Of a stretch of DNA of 64,000 nt, positions 1-13,577 are shown one piece after another; within the stretch, counting starts at the first letter, position 1; each line of letters begins with the position of its first letter. The stretch lies in the NCBI GenBank assembly GCA_021397835.1, contig JAJFZO010000896.1:6674501-6738500 (forward strand). Direction: 5' to 3'. A model generated the notes under the pieces. That model was not told the origin of the DNA. It made no database searches and saw nothing but the letters and a program-made list of their open reading frames with translations. Source of the DNA: Moringa oleifera. Taxonomy: Eukaryota > Streptophyta > Magnoliopsida > Brassicales > Moringaceae. The position numbers and the translations under genes were made by a program.

Positions 1-3000
1 TTAAAAAATAAATTTCAAATAGAGTAAATAATTTATTTGAATAATGTTTGAGGCATTTCAATAACAAAAATACTTTTAATTTTTTATAAGTATTTAGGTT
101 ATAATTAAATTTAGATCAGATTGATGGATCGAAATTTGATTTATTATATTTTAAAATATGAGAGTTTGATTGTAACAAGAGATAAATGTTAAGTTTTATG
201 AGACTTTTACTCAAATATTTCTTAATAAATTTTTAATAGTATAATTTTTAAAAAATATATTTTTAATATTCATAAAATTTTAAACTATTTTATGATTGTA
301 TCTTTTTTTTATATATGTAAAAAAAATTTAATCAAAATTTGTTACATAAAATTTTTAATTTTAAATATTTTTTAAAAAAATTAAAAATAATAATCAATTT
401 TAACTAAATCGATATTTTATATATATAAAATCAGTTCAAAAGAAACTATAAAGCTTTCAATTGAAAATTATAAATAGTATAAAATTTATTTTAGTATTTT
501 CCGGACTCTTTATTCTTATTGAAATCTCCAAAAATATATATTAAAAATCTTTCAAGATTTATATTTAAAATTAAAAATAAAACTCTAAACAACAAGAATC
601 TTTTTTTTCAATCTCATAAAAAATGCAAATATCTTTCAATTCATTTCTTGATAATTGATCTAAACATTTTGATTTTATAAATCTTTGGCATGTTAAAACT
701 TTCAAACCCAATTTTTACCACTTTTAATTAAGATAATGAGTACAAAAATATGATTTAGTATTTAGATTTGAAACACAGTTATAGAGACACGGTGGATTCG
801 TGAATACAACTTACAATTCACAAGTTTCTGAAACACATACTAGCAGCGATGCTTTGAGTGTGCAGCAGTTGGCATTAAAAGGAGCAAATCAATATACTTA
901 TCATTAAATAAGTTCCACAAAGAACAGTGGGCTTTCTGTGCATGGTGACAAGGAACGTACTAAATTACTGATTCCTCCTCGTATCTTTTATGCGTTCTAG
1001 CGTAGCTTCTCCTGGTCCTACCCACTTTTACACAATATTATATGCAAGGTGATGTACCTTTTTTTAAAAAAAAATTTTTGGTCTGCTGAATCTTTTTTAT
1101 AATAAACAAGAGACCATCACTGTACTAAATTGTCATACTCTGGTGCCGAGGACAAAATAAAATAAATTATCCTAAATAAGATTGAAAACATTATTATAGT
1201 AGATTAATAAATTATATAATGAACCAAAAAGCAGAATTGCTGAAAAGTGAACAACATTATGAAGTTATGGAAGGCCAATCCGTGGAAGTCGCTTCACTTG
1301 ACCAACCTTGACCCTTTGTCCATATATTACATAAATTAATAAATTATAACAATTAATTAATAATATAACTCAGTCATGAACACCAACAGCACGTCTCTTG
1401 GTGCCATGAGTAACGAGGGGTGGAGAAAATTACAAAGTTGAAAAACGTGGGTTGAATTGTCTCTGAGTAAAAAGAGAAAATATGATTGAGAATTGTATTG
1501 TAGATATTTTGATATTTTAAGTTAATGGGTATTTTAATTGAGAAGCTAACTCTATCCTTGAACTCTTTTTAATATAAAACTGATACTGCCCAAATATAGT
1601 TTTTTGGATTTGGCAATAATTGGACAATTATTTTTATTGAGACTAAACAAATTTTTAAAGAATTTTTAGAAAATTTTGAAAGATCTTAGCTAACTGGATT
1701 TAAAAAATAAAAGAAAAAAAGTGACTTTAAAAAAATTTCACTTCAATGTTTAAATTAAGTAAAAAAGTTTTACTTAGCAAGGGATCTGATTGTTAATGGG
1801 AAGTGGTACTATAATGCCAAATGGGTGAATGCCACTGAAGAACCTTTCCTTGGAAGAAGATCAAGGACCAAAATCCAATGCTAATTTGAAAAATAAACAT
1901 TGAAGATAAAAGAAATTAATTAAGAGCTGAGATTCAATAAAAATATGAAAGTGGGTAACATTTCTTGCTTAATTTTATATTTTCAGATTTTGAAAAAAGA
2001 AAGAAACAATAAATAAACAAGAATTTAGACTCATAGTATAGGGATGGCCAACGTATTGGATTTTTAAGGATATTGGGATTTTAATTGAGTTTGATTTTAA
2101 ATTGTAATTCTCAAATTAAATTGGGTAGAGTTCAGATTTAAATTTTGAATGTACATTACTTGAACACGTAATTAATTTAGGATACAAACTATTTGATATT
2201 TATTTAATTAAATTTGATGTAATCTTAATATTTTATTTTTTATTTTTCTTACTAAGGTTTTAATTTTAAATTTAGTTAATTTAAATTTTGTATTATTTGT
2301 TTTGTTAATTAAAATTTTAATTTGTGTTACTATTATTATTTATTATTTTTTAATTTTAATTATTATAAATAAATTTTGATAACAAGTATTTGTTATCCAA
2401 ATACATTGTACAAATAAACATTTAACGGATAAAATTTATAATTTAATTTAATTTAATTTATAAAAATATATATAAATACAATAAACAAATTTAAACAAAT
2501 TTAAATAATAGAAGATAAATCTTAAGGCTATTATTGAAATAAATTTGAATAACAATATCTATATGAAACCAAAGATATCTTAACATGATTTCTACTGTTG
2601 TTGATATTAGATTTTTGAGAGAATATGACCATATTTGTCCGACCAACGGGCCGTAAAGTTCCTTCAATTTATTGTTTATTTTGATTTATTTTTTACTTGT
2701 AAATTTTCCATTTTAACTTACTGTTTCACTTTCATTTATAGGGCCTTACTCCAATTTTTGAGGAGCTTGTGGGTGATGCTTACATAAAGTTTTGTATTCC
2801 TTATTTATATGGTGAATTTTAAGTACTATAAACAAATTAGGATTTTCATAATATGATCAATTTTTTTTAAAAGAATTTAAAACAAATATGGATGTTTTAG
2901 TAGTAATGGGTCCGGATTGGGGTTAAATTGGCGGGCACTTGCCAGTTCCAGTCCCTATCGCAGCACCTGCCCTTTCAAGCCCATTTTTATGGGCTTTTGG

Positions 3001-3693
3001 CGGTAATATCTCCAATTCAAAAGCTTCTTGGAAACTGGATAACATATATGCATGCATGCCTTTGACATTAAACCTTTGTCCTGCTGGATAGGCGATTCAC
3101 AAGAGAGGCACGCCTCCGTTACTGATTTATTTTGACTCGCAAAACCCAATCTACTCCTGTCTGTTTCTTCCCCTTGAAAATCGAGTTCATAAAATGAGTT
3201 TTCTTTATGAAAAGGTTCCGAGTTTTGGTATCATCTGCCGAGAAGGAATGGACTGAGATAAGTAGGTGGTCGTCAGTTGTAGCTCCGTAAAGGGGTCGCT
3301 TGGCTTGCAAGCACACCTTCTGTTGTTAAAGGTGAGAAAGCTTTCCTCGCATGAGAAAAGAGCAAGGAATTGACTTTCCTAATAACAAAGGGCAGATTAG
3401 ATTCAGCGACTCGTGGATAGAGCGGTTGGTCTGGGACGTCAGATGAGGGATTATCTTCCTCTTTTGTTGTGTATTTATGGAGCTATGCTACGTATTTTAC
3501 CGGTGGTCGTTCTTTGATTGATTGTCATTCTCATAGGGGGTGATCAATATCTCCGCTTTAACATTTGCTCGCCAAATGTTTGTTAAAATGCGTGGGAGTG
3601 AAGTTGAGTAACGTCCTTCATTCATGCTCTACGCGGTTTGGGAAAAAAAAAAGACATACCCGGAAGAATAACATAGCCTTGTAAGAAGCAGAC
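1..3693. other. AT-rich intergenic DNA upstream of SIEL/INTS7
   Basis: I see no supportable gene here. Positions 1-2930 are very AT-rich. Positions 160-210 resemble the right terminal repeat of the foldback element at 18284-18819 (shared pattern TTTGATT..TAACAA.AGATAAAT), so an old relative probably ends here. Around 2039 the string TAGGGATGGCCAACG resembles a hAT terminus, but no partner end was found. From about 2930 the base composition rises toward that of the SIEL promoter and 5' leader. The short reading frames between 2955 and 3316 lack codon or homology support. Confidence 0.6.
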
Positions 3694-6600
3694 ATGGAGA
3701 AGATATCGGCAGCATGCGCAATGGAATGGAGCATTGAGCTTGACAAGGCCCTTAGATCAAAAAACCCTGGTCAGGACACTCTTTCTACTTTTGTTTTTTA
3801 ACACGATACTCTGTACTGATATTCTTATTAGTTAAATTTGATATCTTCCTGATCTTAGCATTGAGATTTTTCGGCTTTATTTCTATAGGTCGGGCTGCGG
3901 AAGCTATATCTCAGATTGGTCCAAGGCTAGAGCAGTGGAACGAGGAACAGGAACCTACAATGGTTGTTTATAACATGTTTGGGTTAGTTCCAGGAGAGGA
4001 CAGGCTCTTTGCTAACACCATCCTCTTAAGGCTTGCTGATGCTTTTCGGTTTGGTGATAAGTGTATTAGGCTTGCTGTTGTCAAGCTTTTCTTGTCAGTG
4101 CTCAGGCAAAATAGACAGAAGAAGAGAAGTAAACGACTGAAAGGGATCTTATCTAAACTCAGGGTGCACAACCACTTGGAATTGCTGACCAGAGTAAAGA
4201 CTGTTTATGATGCTGCTGACGTGGAGTCAAAAGCTATGGCTTTGGTTCTCTTTGGTTGTTGGGCTGATTTCGCTAAAGATAGTGCTCAGATACGATCCTT
4301 GATTTTTCGCAGTCTGGTCTCTTCACATGCTCTGGAGGTGAATTCATCATTTTTTCCGTTTGATAAATTTATTTGGTTATAATCACTATTGTTTTTGTAG
4401 CTTGACTTCTCTTCACCATCATCGTCGTTGCCTGTCCGCTTCTAACTTCTAACTTCTAAGGAGAGCATTTGTACATGTTTGTTTGAGCAAATTCTTAAAT
4501 TTGAAAAGTGAATTCTAAGATACTTCATCTTTTTATATGCTTGTTAGATTCTCTAGGTATATGTGTATGTAAGTGCATGTTCCTTTGTTTAGGCACGTTG
4601 AAGGTGCATTTTATTTTCAGAGCTATATCTGATGGACTTCTTGGGCAATACCAAGCATTTTATTCATCTCATTTCATGCTCATAGGTTACAAGAAACAAC
4701 AAATATAATTGAATGAATAAACTTCGTAGAATAAATTAATGCATGAATCAACATTTGAAGTTGGATTCTAGTTCATTCTGCTTTTCATAATGCATCCTCA
4801 TTTAAGTTTCTAGAGCACAGAACATGGCTTGGGAACTTTGAGCTATTTTAGTCCCCTTGATTTCTTGTTTCAGGTTTTGAGGGGGAACACTATCTTTGCA
4901 CCCTGCTGCCAACTCAAAATTAAAAAAAGGACCAAAAAAAAAAAAGAAAAAAAAAAAGAAGACCAACAAATAAACAAGAAAGTAAAATCTCCTACTGCCC
5001 CTTTTGAGCACTTACTGGATTCTCTCAATCATCTGGGAAAAATAAGTCAAACTGATTTGCATTCGTTGATTTGGTTTCTTCAGGTGAGGGCATCGCTGTT
5101 TGCTGGTGGCTGCTTTTCTGAGTTAGCAGATGACTTTGCGAATGTTCTCTTAGAGAAGGTGGTTGATATGGTGACTCTGCAAGAAACAGTGCCAAGTATA
5201 AGGTTAGCTGGAGTGCGGGTTTTCGCAAAAATGGGGTCATCACATTCAATTGTTTGTAAAGCATACAAGGTTCTTTGTCTATTCTGAATTTTTTTCGCTT
5301 CTACATGAATGAATATTATCCTTTGCACAGCGCAAATGTTTGTTCTAATTAAGTTGGGATCCCATGGCTAAATTTGCATATTCTGGGATCAAACATGTAA
5401 TCAGCATTTCTCTTTGTCATTTTAAGTAAACGATGTAGTTTGATGTTGATGATCTTTAACCTGTAACATTAAAATTTTTGTGAATGAATGCAACATGGGA
5501 GTTGTATGAAGCTCATGGATACTTTTGCTAATGCAGTGAAAATCAATATTAACCTAAGTAGTAATATATTGACATAGATGTATGTTAACATGCTTCAACA
5601 ATAGCTGAACAGAAATGCTTATCTTCGGCAATGTCCCAACTAGGTTTACTTCCTTTTGTATTTATCAGGCTATTGATCTTTCTTTCTTGCAGACAGGTCT
5701 GAAACTGATGTGCAACTCTTCGGAAGAGTACTTCCTGGTTGCAATGCTGGTTTCACTCTCAAAACTTGCTTCCAATTCAATAGTTCTTGCTTCTGAACAG
5801 GTGGATATTCTAAGTTTCTGGACTTTCTAGTTGAGTCAGACCAGAGCACTGCTAGTCTGTTTTTCTTCAACATTGAGAATTTCCATGATAAAGGCTGCAG
5901 CCTTTCTTAGGTTACTTGGCTGAAAAGGCTTTAAATTTTTTTTTTTTTTAATTTTTTTTCTCTAGAATGGGTTCATCACAGAAACACCTTCCTCTGCTTC
6001 TGTTCCTGCCCCCCCTCTCCTCTCCGCTCCCCTCTCCCCTCGCCAGCTTTTAGGAGTCCCTTGGTCTATCTGAGCTTGTTGTTAGATTTGTGTTCTGATA
6101 CAATATACAGCATATGGCTGTGATTATGATCTTCAACTAAGGACCACCACACTTGTCTGTCTGTCAAATAAATGACCATAAATTATAGTCCTATCATTTC
6201 TGGGACTTATTTGTTGATTTATTTCCATCTGGATGGACACAGGTAGGCATACTCCTGTCATTTCTTGACCAAGAAAAGACCGAAAATATGCAAGCTATAG
6301 TGCTAAGATGCCTCCATTTTATTTTTATTAAAGGAATCTGCAACTTTCCTGTTAGTGAACAACTGATCAGAACATTAATCAGCATACTAGATAAACCAGA
6401 ACTTCAACCAAGAATGCAAAGTGAAGCTCTACAGATTTTGCAAAAGGTTGGATTTTGTTCTCATCAACTTTATAATGTTTTAGCACTTATATTTTATGGT
6501 CTGTTTACATGTCTTGGGTGAAATGCAGATTCTTTCATATAACCTACATTCTATTGACCCATCAGAATTTAGCGAGCTGCTAACCTTTGTTGAGAACGTG

Positions 6601-9507
6601 TCCCAGACTCCAGTCATGTTGAAGAGTGTTGCAGCCATCCGTGTGGTGGTACATATATCTCTAAAAATCTTTGAAAGACCAGGAATGAGTGAGGTTTCTT
6701 CCTCACCTCTGCTGTTGCAGGTTGCCACGTTACTTATTGATCAGATCTCACTGATGGGGAAAGGGACATCTGATGTTTGTCAAACGCTCTCAGGAGTATT
6801 TCAAGAAGTTCAAAGCATGCTCAAACTTCTTCTCCGACTAGTTAGAGAGCACCCTGACCTTGGTGAAATGGTGCTAGATAAAATTATTTTATATATTGAA
6901 TCTTTTGTGAATATGGCTACCAAGGAAGCCAGTGCTTTGGTCCATCAGATTGAGGAGCACAATAGAGAAAGAGGCACTGCTATCAGGTCAAAGATTTTAT
7001 ATTATGTGAACAGATTTTTAGTGGCATTCCTTGAAATTCTCAGTGTAGCTGGTGCTATGAATTCCCAGGTATTTGATAAAGTGAAGCTTGTGGTTGAGTG
7101 TATATATAGATGTGGCCTTTTTGATTGTTACACCCAAATAATTTACTTTATACTGTTGCATTCTCAAGTCATTTGGGGTTGCACAAAGAACAAGGAAGAG
7201 AAAACTTGCACTTTGAATGAGACATCGGACATTTTTCTTCTTATGTATGGGCATGAAATCCTCACCCTTGAGTGTGCGAAGAAGATGTTGACTGAGAGGG
7301 ATTACTGGCTTGCTTACAGAGCTGGGATACATGCAACATATCAGGGAGCATGGGTCACGGCGACTTACATTTTTGAGCATCTGATAACGAAGGTTCAATC
7401 TGATTCCTCTTATCGCTGGTTAAAATCATTGGGGCAGTTTGCTCTTTCTGAGGGGAAGATCCAACTTCTTCCCTCACCAGAGGGAAATTCCTGCTTGGTA
7501 AATTGGCTGAAGAAGAATAAATCCCCTGGAACTTCTTTTGAAGAAATTTTAGGTGAAATGAGCAAAGATTCTGCTGGGAACAACAATGAGCTGAATTGCA
7601 GTCAAGTTCTTCTTGGAGCATATCACAGTCTATGCTCTTCAGAGAATATCTTAGAAAGCATTGACACATCAAATAGAGTATTTTGTTTCCAGAGATGGTT
7701 TCTGGCTGTAAGAGCAAGGATTCTAGGAAACATAGTTGATCTGCTTAAAGTCCTTGGTTTACCTGACGTAGGAAACATCAACAATAGAGGACATGAGGAG
7801 AAAAGTTTCTTGGTTGGTTGCAAATCTCTGCAACAAATTACCCAAATATCTGTAAGGCTGAAGAGTCTGGCACAGAATCTTGATCTGATAGCCATGTCTT
7901 TCACTGGCATGGGTAACAGAAGTTTGGCAATCATTGCAGCACTTGCATTAAGCTGTTCAACATTGGCCTTTGCTGCTGGATTTGCTCTTTTCATTCCAAA
8001 GTTACTTGCATATGTAACTTTAACAGCTTGTGGTTCGGAAAGTTCACAAAATTGTTTGCGTTCATCTCTAATACAAAATTTGGTTGCAAGGTTGTGGCAT
8101 GTAGACCCTGAGACATGCATAAAGCTCTGCCAACTTTTAGAAATTAATGCACAGCCCAAGAACTGTTTCCATATGCAGTCCAGAAATCAAATATTGAGCA
8201 CTTATGGTGAGGTGAGGGATATTCTCAGCATTTGCAGTTATGCTGTTCATGGTATAGTTGACTTGCAAAATGAGGCAAACAGAGTGCATAACGGGGATCT
8301 TCTTTCCCAAATTACCAACTGTGGCTTGCATCTTCTGTTGGACATTACTAAGAAATGCATTCATGTTCCCTTCAGGAGTCCAAAGATTTTCTTTAGAATA
8401 AGGTATACTTGCTTTCTTTTCCACTTAAGGCTCCAAATATTAATTCCAATGACTGCCGCCTACCTGGAGCATGTTAGGAACAAATCGTTTTGCCTTTTAA
8501 TATGCTTCTACATGTTTGCAGGTGCTTCTCTATCTATCTCATGTTTTGCTAGATGAAAAATTCTTTCCTTTCCACAGATTGTTCTCAACTAAGAGCCAGC
8601 TTAGGTGATTGTAAGGTTTTAATGAGAATGAAAAATCTAAGATCAAACTCAAACTCAAACTCCGAACTCTTCTGCACAAGTGCATTCTTAGGCCTACGAT
8701 GCACATATCCAAAGCATATAAAACATTTTCCCCTTGATTTATAGTGAAATGCATTGCAGAGTGATTATGAGGCATGACGAATTGTTACATCTCCTGTTCA
8801 TCCTTATAAGTATTGTGGCTAGTCTTAGCATTTTATTATATGTCAATATGCTCTACTCGAAGGGAAGATTGTCTTAATCCACTTATATGGTATGACTTTC
8901 TTGTGCTATATTACCAGCATTGTAATGTTCATAATTGATTGTAAATTTCAGGCCTTGCATTGGTTCAGAACTCTTTGCTTCCGGTGCAGACACTAGAAAC
9001 ATGGATGGGATATGTGTCTTGCCAGGGTTCCATCTGTCCCTAAATCTTTGTCTGCAATTGAGAAATTGGCCACCTGGTCTCCCATTTCATGTCAAAAAGT
9101 TATATTGCCTTCTTTATTGTAGAGTATCCTTTCAGGTGTCTAAACAGAATGGAGAAAAGGAGGAGGACAAACAATGGGGTTTTCCAGCTCAGGAAATGGA
9201 TGAGATGATAGAGACAAACCAGAAATTGTTCCAGCATGTCACAGAGCTGGCAAAGAAAACTACCAATAGCAACAAATTTGGTGCAAAGAATGATGGTGAA
9301 ACTGCACATGCATTTGTGTGTTTTGAACCAAATGAGAGAGGACAAGGGTTCTCAAGTTGCTTGCTCGATGTTTCTCACTTTCCAGTGGGTTCTTATCTGA
9401 TCAAATGGCATAGCTGTTGCACTGACAGCCAGGCTTCATATTGGAGTCTTCTTCCGATGAACAGTGGACCTGTATTTACGATACAACAGTCTTCTGTTGT
9501 TGGCTGA
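3694..9507 (+). CDS. SIEL: Integrator complex subunit 7 homologue (SIEL / EMB1895-like ARM-repeat protein)
   Basis: Seven coding exons: 3694-3769, 3889-4337, 5084-5269, 5693-5800, 6243-6446, 6529-8402, 8952-9507. They give 3453 nt, about 1150 residues. All introns are GT-AG. Exon 1 starts MEKISAACAMEWSIELDKAL and joins exon 2 through a split Gly codon; exons 2-6 join in phase 0; exon 6 joins exon 7 through a split Arg codon giving FFRIRPCIGSELF. The N-terminal two thirds are Leu-rich and helical, as expected of ARM/HEAT repeats; the C-terminal part matches the conserved end of INTS7 proteins. Family knowledge: INTS7 belongs to the nuclear Integrator complex (snRNA 3'-end processing, transcription attenuation). 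The Arabidopsis homologue At4g20060 was described as SIEL, a SHORT-ROOT-interacting embryo-essential protein that aids cell-to-cell movement. QRT3 downstream is the same neighbour as in Arabidopsis. Intron 4 holds an odd C/T-rich tract near 6008-6045. No lesion is visible, so the gene looks intact. Confidence 0.93.
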
Positions 9508-9727
9508 TCCTGTGCTACAAACATCCGCGTATAGAAGAGCATGTTGAATGTTAATGCTATTTATTTGAAACCTGTTTATTTGGTTTCAATTCTCGTGTAT
9601 CCGAGTAAATTTATAATCTTGAGACTGTGTTTTGAAAGACTGATTTGTTGTGGTAAAAAATCCAAAGTGTTTTAACAAGTGGCTCCCAGGGGCTCTAAGA
9701 AAACAAAAAGAGGCAAAATTTAAAAGG

Positions 9728-9732
9728 AAAAA
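9728..9732 (-). terminator. Pol III terminator of tRNA-Leu
   Basis: A run of five T residues on the - strand (AAAAA on +) begins 8 nt beyond the 3' end of the tRNA gene. This is the usual RNA polymerase III stop signal. Confidence 0.75.
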
Positions 9733-9739
9733 CCATGAC

Positions 9740-9823
9740 TGTCAGAAGTGGGATTTGAACCCACGCCCTCTCACGAGGACCAGAACTTGAGTCTGGCGCC
9801 TTAGACCACTCGGCCATCCTGAC
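9740..9823 (-). tRNA. tRNA-Leu (anticodon CAA), intronless
   Basis: The reverse complement starts GTCAGGATGGCCGAGTGG and ends in a T arm plus TTCTGAC and discriminator A. The acceptor stem GTCAGGA pairs with TTCTGAC (one G-U). The anticodon stem CCAGA/TCTGG encloses the 7-nt loop CTCAAGT, which places CAA at positions 34-36. A long variable arm (CCTCGTGAGAGG region) marks it as a class II tRNA, and GGTTCGAATCC is the T loop/B box. No intron is seen. The gene lies about 230 bp past the stop of SIEL on the opposite strand. Confidence 0.96.
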
Positions 9824-10227
9824 CTCGCTATCTGAGTTTGTTATTCTTCTTATATATCTCAACAGTATCAATTTAGTATCTCACTTAACCAGCTATATGA
9901 TAAATGAGAGTTGAAAACCCCTTCTTACCCTTTAACCACCGACCATTTTATTTGGCATACAACTAGCCTCATTGGCATGGTTTTGGACAATGGAACTTTA
10001 AAATGAATAGACAATAAATTAATATTTAGAATATAAAAATATTTTAAGGTATTTACTTTTGAATTAGTGCAAATTGCCATTTCAATTATTTTGAAAATAA
10101 TAAATAGGTATGACAGAAAATTTATTTTTAAGATATAGTATGACCTAAATTTTGGTATACAAATTGCAAACTCCGATAATTAAATTAAATCAATAATTAA
10201 GGTACATAGTACCGTAGATAAAATAAT

Positions 10228-10769
10228 GGGTAAATATCATTTAAAACATTGAGTTTAACGCTCTCTCTCCAATCAAACATTGACTTTCAAAATGTATCCA
10301 AACAGACCCTAATTTATTGATTTTGTCCAAATTAAACCTGACTCAAAATAATTATAAAAAATTAATAAGCTTTTCCTTGTAAAAAATGACTAAAAACTTA
10401 TCAAATAGATTTGACACTTTATTTTAATGTTATTCCTCAAATTTGAAAATTTTTTTAACTAATTCACTATTTTTTATGAATTTTTTAAATTTCTGATGGT
10501 ATATTTTTTAAGAAAAATATTTTTAGTACTTAAAAATTTTTGAATTTTTTTATAATGATAGCTTAAATATTATATTACATCCATAAAAAATTATAAGTCA
10601 AAATTCGTTGTAAAATCTCTCTAATTTGAATATTTTTAATATTTAAATTTTTCAACGAGGTTCAATTTTAACAAAATTAAAATACTAAGGCTTGTTTGGA
10701 TACTTTTTAAAAGTAAAGATTTGATTGGAGAGAGAGGGTAAAATTTAAGGTTTTAAATGACATTTACCC
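10228..10769 (+). mobile_element. Mutator-like MITE, copy 1 (542 bp)
   Basis: The element starts GGGTAAATATCATTTAAAAC and ends with the near inverse (...GTTTTAAATGACATTTACCC). The terminal inverted repeats run about 55 bp and include a CTCTCTCTCCAATCAAA segment. It is flanked by TAAAATAAT (10219-10227) and TAAAGTAAT (10770-10778), a 9-bp target duplication with one mismatch, the size made by Mutator superfamily transposases. There is no coding capacity. A second, nearly identical copy lies at 16917-17459 in the same orientation. Confidence 0.9.
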
Positions 10770-13508
10770 TAAAGTAATTTATGAAAAAAAAGAATAAAAA
10801 GGAGAAAATGACTTTCCAAACCTTTTAAATGGGAATGAATGAAAATAACCATTTATGGATGCTATGACAATATTGTAAATGACATTTTACTGGAAAGGTA
10901 TTATGAAAGAAATGGAGATACTAAAAGGACACTTGAAACGAAAACAAAGGTGGAGAGCCATATAGACAAAAACATCCATCACTAGTGATGAATATTCAAT
11001 TGCAAATAGACAAAAAAGATGCTAAGTATTTAAAGTCAAATCTAGAAGCTTTTGATCTACCTTATTAACATATTAGAGGGGTGGAGTTGCTGTCAACTTG
11101 AAGGGAAGTGTCCCTTTAGTTTTAGGACTCAATTTTCTTCAAAATGAAGCAAAAGCAAAGCCTACCCAACAACAATATCAATCAACACACAAAGCATATA
11201 AATTCCTTCACCCATCACTCACTCAAAGACCAACATCTCTATAATGACAGAATTATTATTGTTTGTGATTTGTTATATTTGTTAAAGCAATATATATGCA
11301 TTTACAATGCACTTAACTTGGGGCCCTACCTAATTATCCCAACATAAAAGCTTGCCCACTCGGGAAACAACTAACTCCTTCATTTGTTCTAACTATCTTA
11401 ATGATAACGTTACCATCCTAATCACTAATTGGGAGACTTGCTACTCGTGGGTACATTAATATTGTTGAGAAGAACAGCAATAAGGAAAAAAAAAAAAGTA
11501 ATTTTGGCATGCATTAAAGACATTATTGGTTACCCTAAGTTAATGGGTTTGTAATCCCAACACATATAACAGAAGTTTATGACACAATATGAAATCAATG
11601 AAGCTTTAATGTCACTGGCATACCATACATCATTTTTTTAATTCGGATTATTTTGATGCTCACAATAAGTTAATGTTCTTTTTCTTATAAATATTATTAA
11701 TTTATTTAAGTTTTTATTCATATATATGGATTTATCTTCTAGTTTATAATTTTAAAAATAAATTGTAACAAAAAAAAATCTGACTTATAAGATCATCAAT
11801 ATCTCCTATTGAACTTTTGTAGCTTTCTTTAGTCATCATATATAGTTTGACACAAGTAGAATGCTCATCAAATAGACACTAATAGATCTAGATAGCTATC
11901 AAGACTAACTATGAATTAATAATTAAAATGCAAATGTGTGAAGAAATATATTTAATTTTAGAAATTTTCAAATAATATTGCATTTAAGTTTCTGTTTTAA
12001 ATGGGTAATGGTACTTCAAAACTCAAATTATATTTGATATCACATGATATGATTAATTGTTTAATAAAATTATATATAATACTTGTTTGATTCTCGCTAC
12101 TAATTATCATGGATAAACTATAATATAATGTATCCTAATCTCTACCATGCCTTTAGAGGTGCACGGAATCACTAAATTAATTTCCCAAAAAAAAAATAAT
12201 TTAAATAGAATATGGTAGTTAAAAAGAAAGAAGATGATGCTGCTTTGAGTTAGGATACCTGCATTACCTAATTCACACTTTATGGAGAGTTCGGTAATGT
12301 GATATATTGACTTGGTTCTACTAAGGTGCGCCTGTCATCATCAAAGTCTCAAACCAAAATAAATAAATATAACTATATATGAATTTAAATTTAAATTAAA
12401 AATTTACATTAATAAATAATACAATTAGGAAGAGTTGGAGTAACCATATAAATGATAATGGAATTTAATTAACTTATGCGAAAGGTCGGGTTATAAGTGA
12501 AAGAGGAATAAATTGACGTTTGCTTGCAGCTTGGGTCTGTCCAAACACATAATCTACTAATCTCTCTCTCGTGATTTTTGTCTCCCTTTGGCCTCGCAGA
12601 ATTATGTATCATTGGAGTGGCTGTGAACTAATTAATTAATTATTGAATATAAACTATATAGACAATATCCGATTTTCAGTGGCTATATACTCTTATGAAA
12701 ATCTAATCATTTTTAACGAAAATCAAATTGGTTCTTTAGGCTTCAAATTTTATTGCTTAGACAAGTAGAGAATACACTTTAAAGTTAAATCCTGAATTAA
12801 CTGTTAATTTAATCATATTTCATCTGAATTTATTAAATTGTATTTTAAAGCTTCTCATTTACACTTTAATAATATAACTTATACTTTTAAATATCATTAA
12901 TTCTATTATCAATCTTAAAATTGCAATAGGAACCAACCATATCCATCTAATGGGTTCTTGTTTTTCTTCAAGAATTCACTTATGCTGCACTTTTCTGCAT
13001 AAGCAGCATTCAAGCAAAATCTAAAAACCGTGTTTAATTAAATTGACTTACCAAAAAAATGAGAAGATAATTACAAATAAGAAAAAAAAAATTAAAAAAA
13101 GGGAGAAAACTTCACTTTGAAGATATTCCAAGGAAAGGAAAGGAAAGTAATCAAAGCATACCACCAAATCCAAACAACCAAACACGTGATCTTAATTCAA
13201 CATTAGATATCTAGATGAGATTAATTTCCTCTCCTAATCAAACACAAGTTAGACACACACACACTTGCCTTTCTTTGTAAAAATACCTTTAATTACACAA
13301 ATGTCAAAAATTGGAAAAGGTCCCTAAAGTAAGAAGTTGGTAACAGATTACTTAATCTGCCCAATATCAATTTCAAAGCTTCAAATAGCCTTAGGCAAGC
13401 AATCCTCATGTACCCTTTTAAAAACTAACATAAAAAGCTTACCAATTCACATCTCTTAATCTTAGTTGCACCCTTCTCTTTCCATGTTTACATCTCTTTT
13501 CTTCCATT

Positions 13509-13516
13509 TATAAATA
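13509..13516 (+). promoter_or_regulatory. Putative TATA box and CT-rich leader of QRT3
   Basis: TATAAATA lies 62 bp before the ATG and is followed at about 13547-13570 by a (CT)n tract, a common feature of plant 5' leaders. The placement fits a short 5' UTR. This is inferred from sequence alone; no transcript start is known. Confidence 0.55.
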
Positions 13517-13577
13517 TCATTTGCCCTAACAACAAAACACTACTACTTCTCTCTCTCTCTCTCTCTCTCCTACAACC

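Larger units (their letters stand above)
9824..13577. other. AT-rich intergenic DNA between tRNA-Leu and QRT3
   Basis: It contains the Mutator-like MITE at 10228-10769 (listed separately) and otherwise AT-rich unique sequence. The small reading frame at 11144-11347 has no recognisable domain and is not called. The last 100 bp hold the QRT3 core promoter and CT-rich leader. Confidence 0.6.

Noticed and set aside
2039..2500. Possible non-autonomous hAT element starting TAGGGATGGCCAACG
   Set aside because: No inverse terminus or 8-bp duplication was found downstream.
4829..5287. 152-residue frame including a Lys/Glu-rich run
   Set aside because: Its first half is intron 2 of SIEL (A-rich tract); only 5084-5269 is a real exon.
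7018..8424. Several - strand frames of 95-178 residues under SIEL exon 6
   Set aside because: They are antisense shadows of the long coding exon, without domains.
8521..8605. Exon-like stretch in SIEL intron 6 (acceptor TTTGCAG, then VLLYLSHVLLDEKFF)
   Set aside because: It looks coding for about 25 codons, but directly joining 8402 to 8952 gives the conserved FFRIRPCIGSELF without it, and no in-phase donor follows. It could be a rare alternative exon, but I cannot support it.
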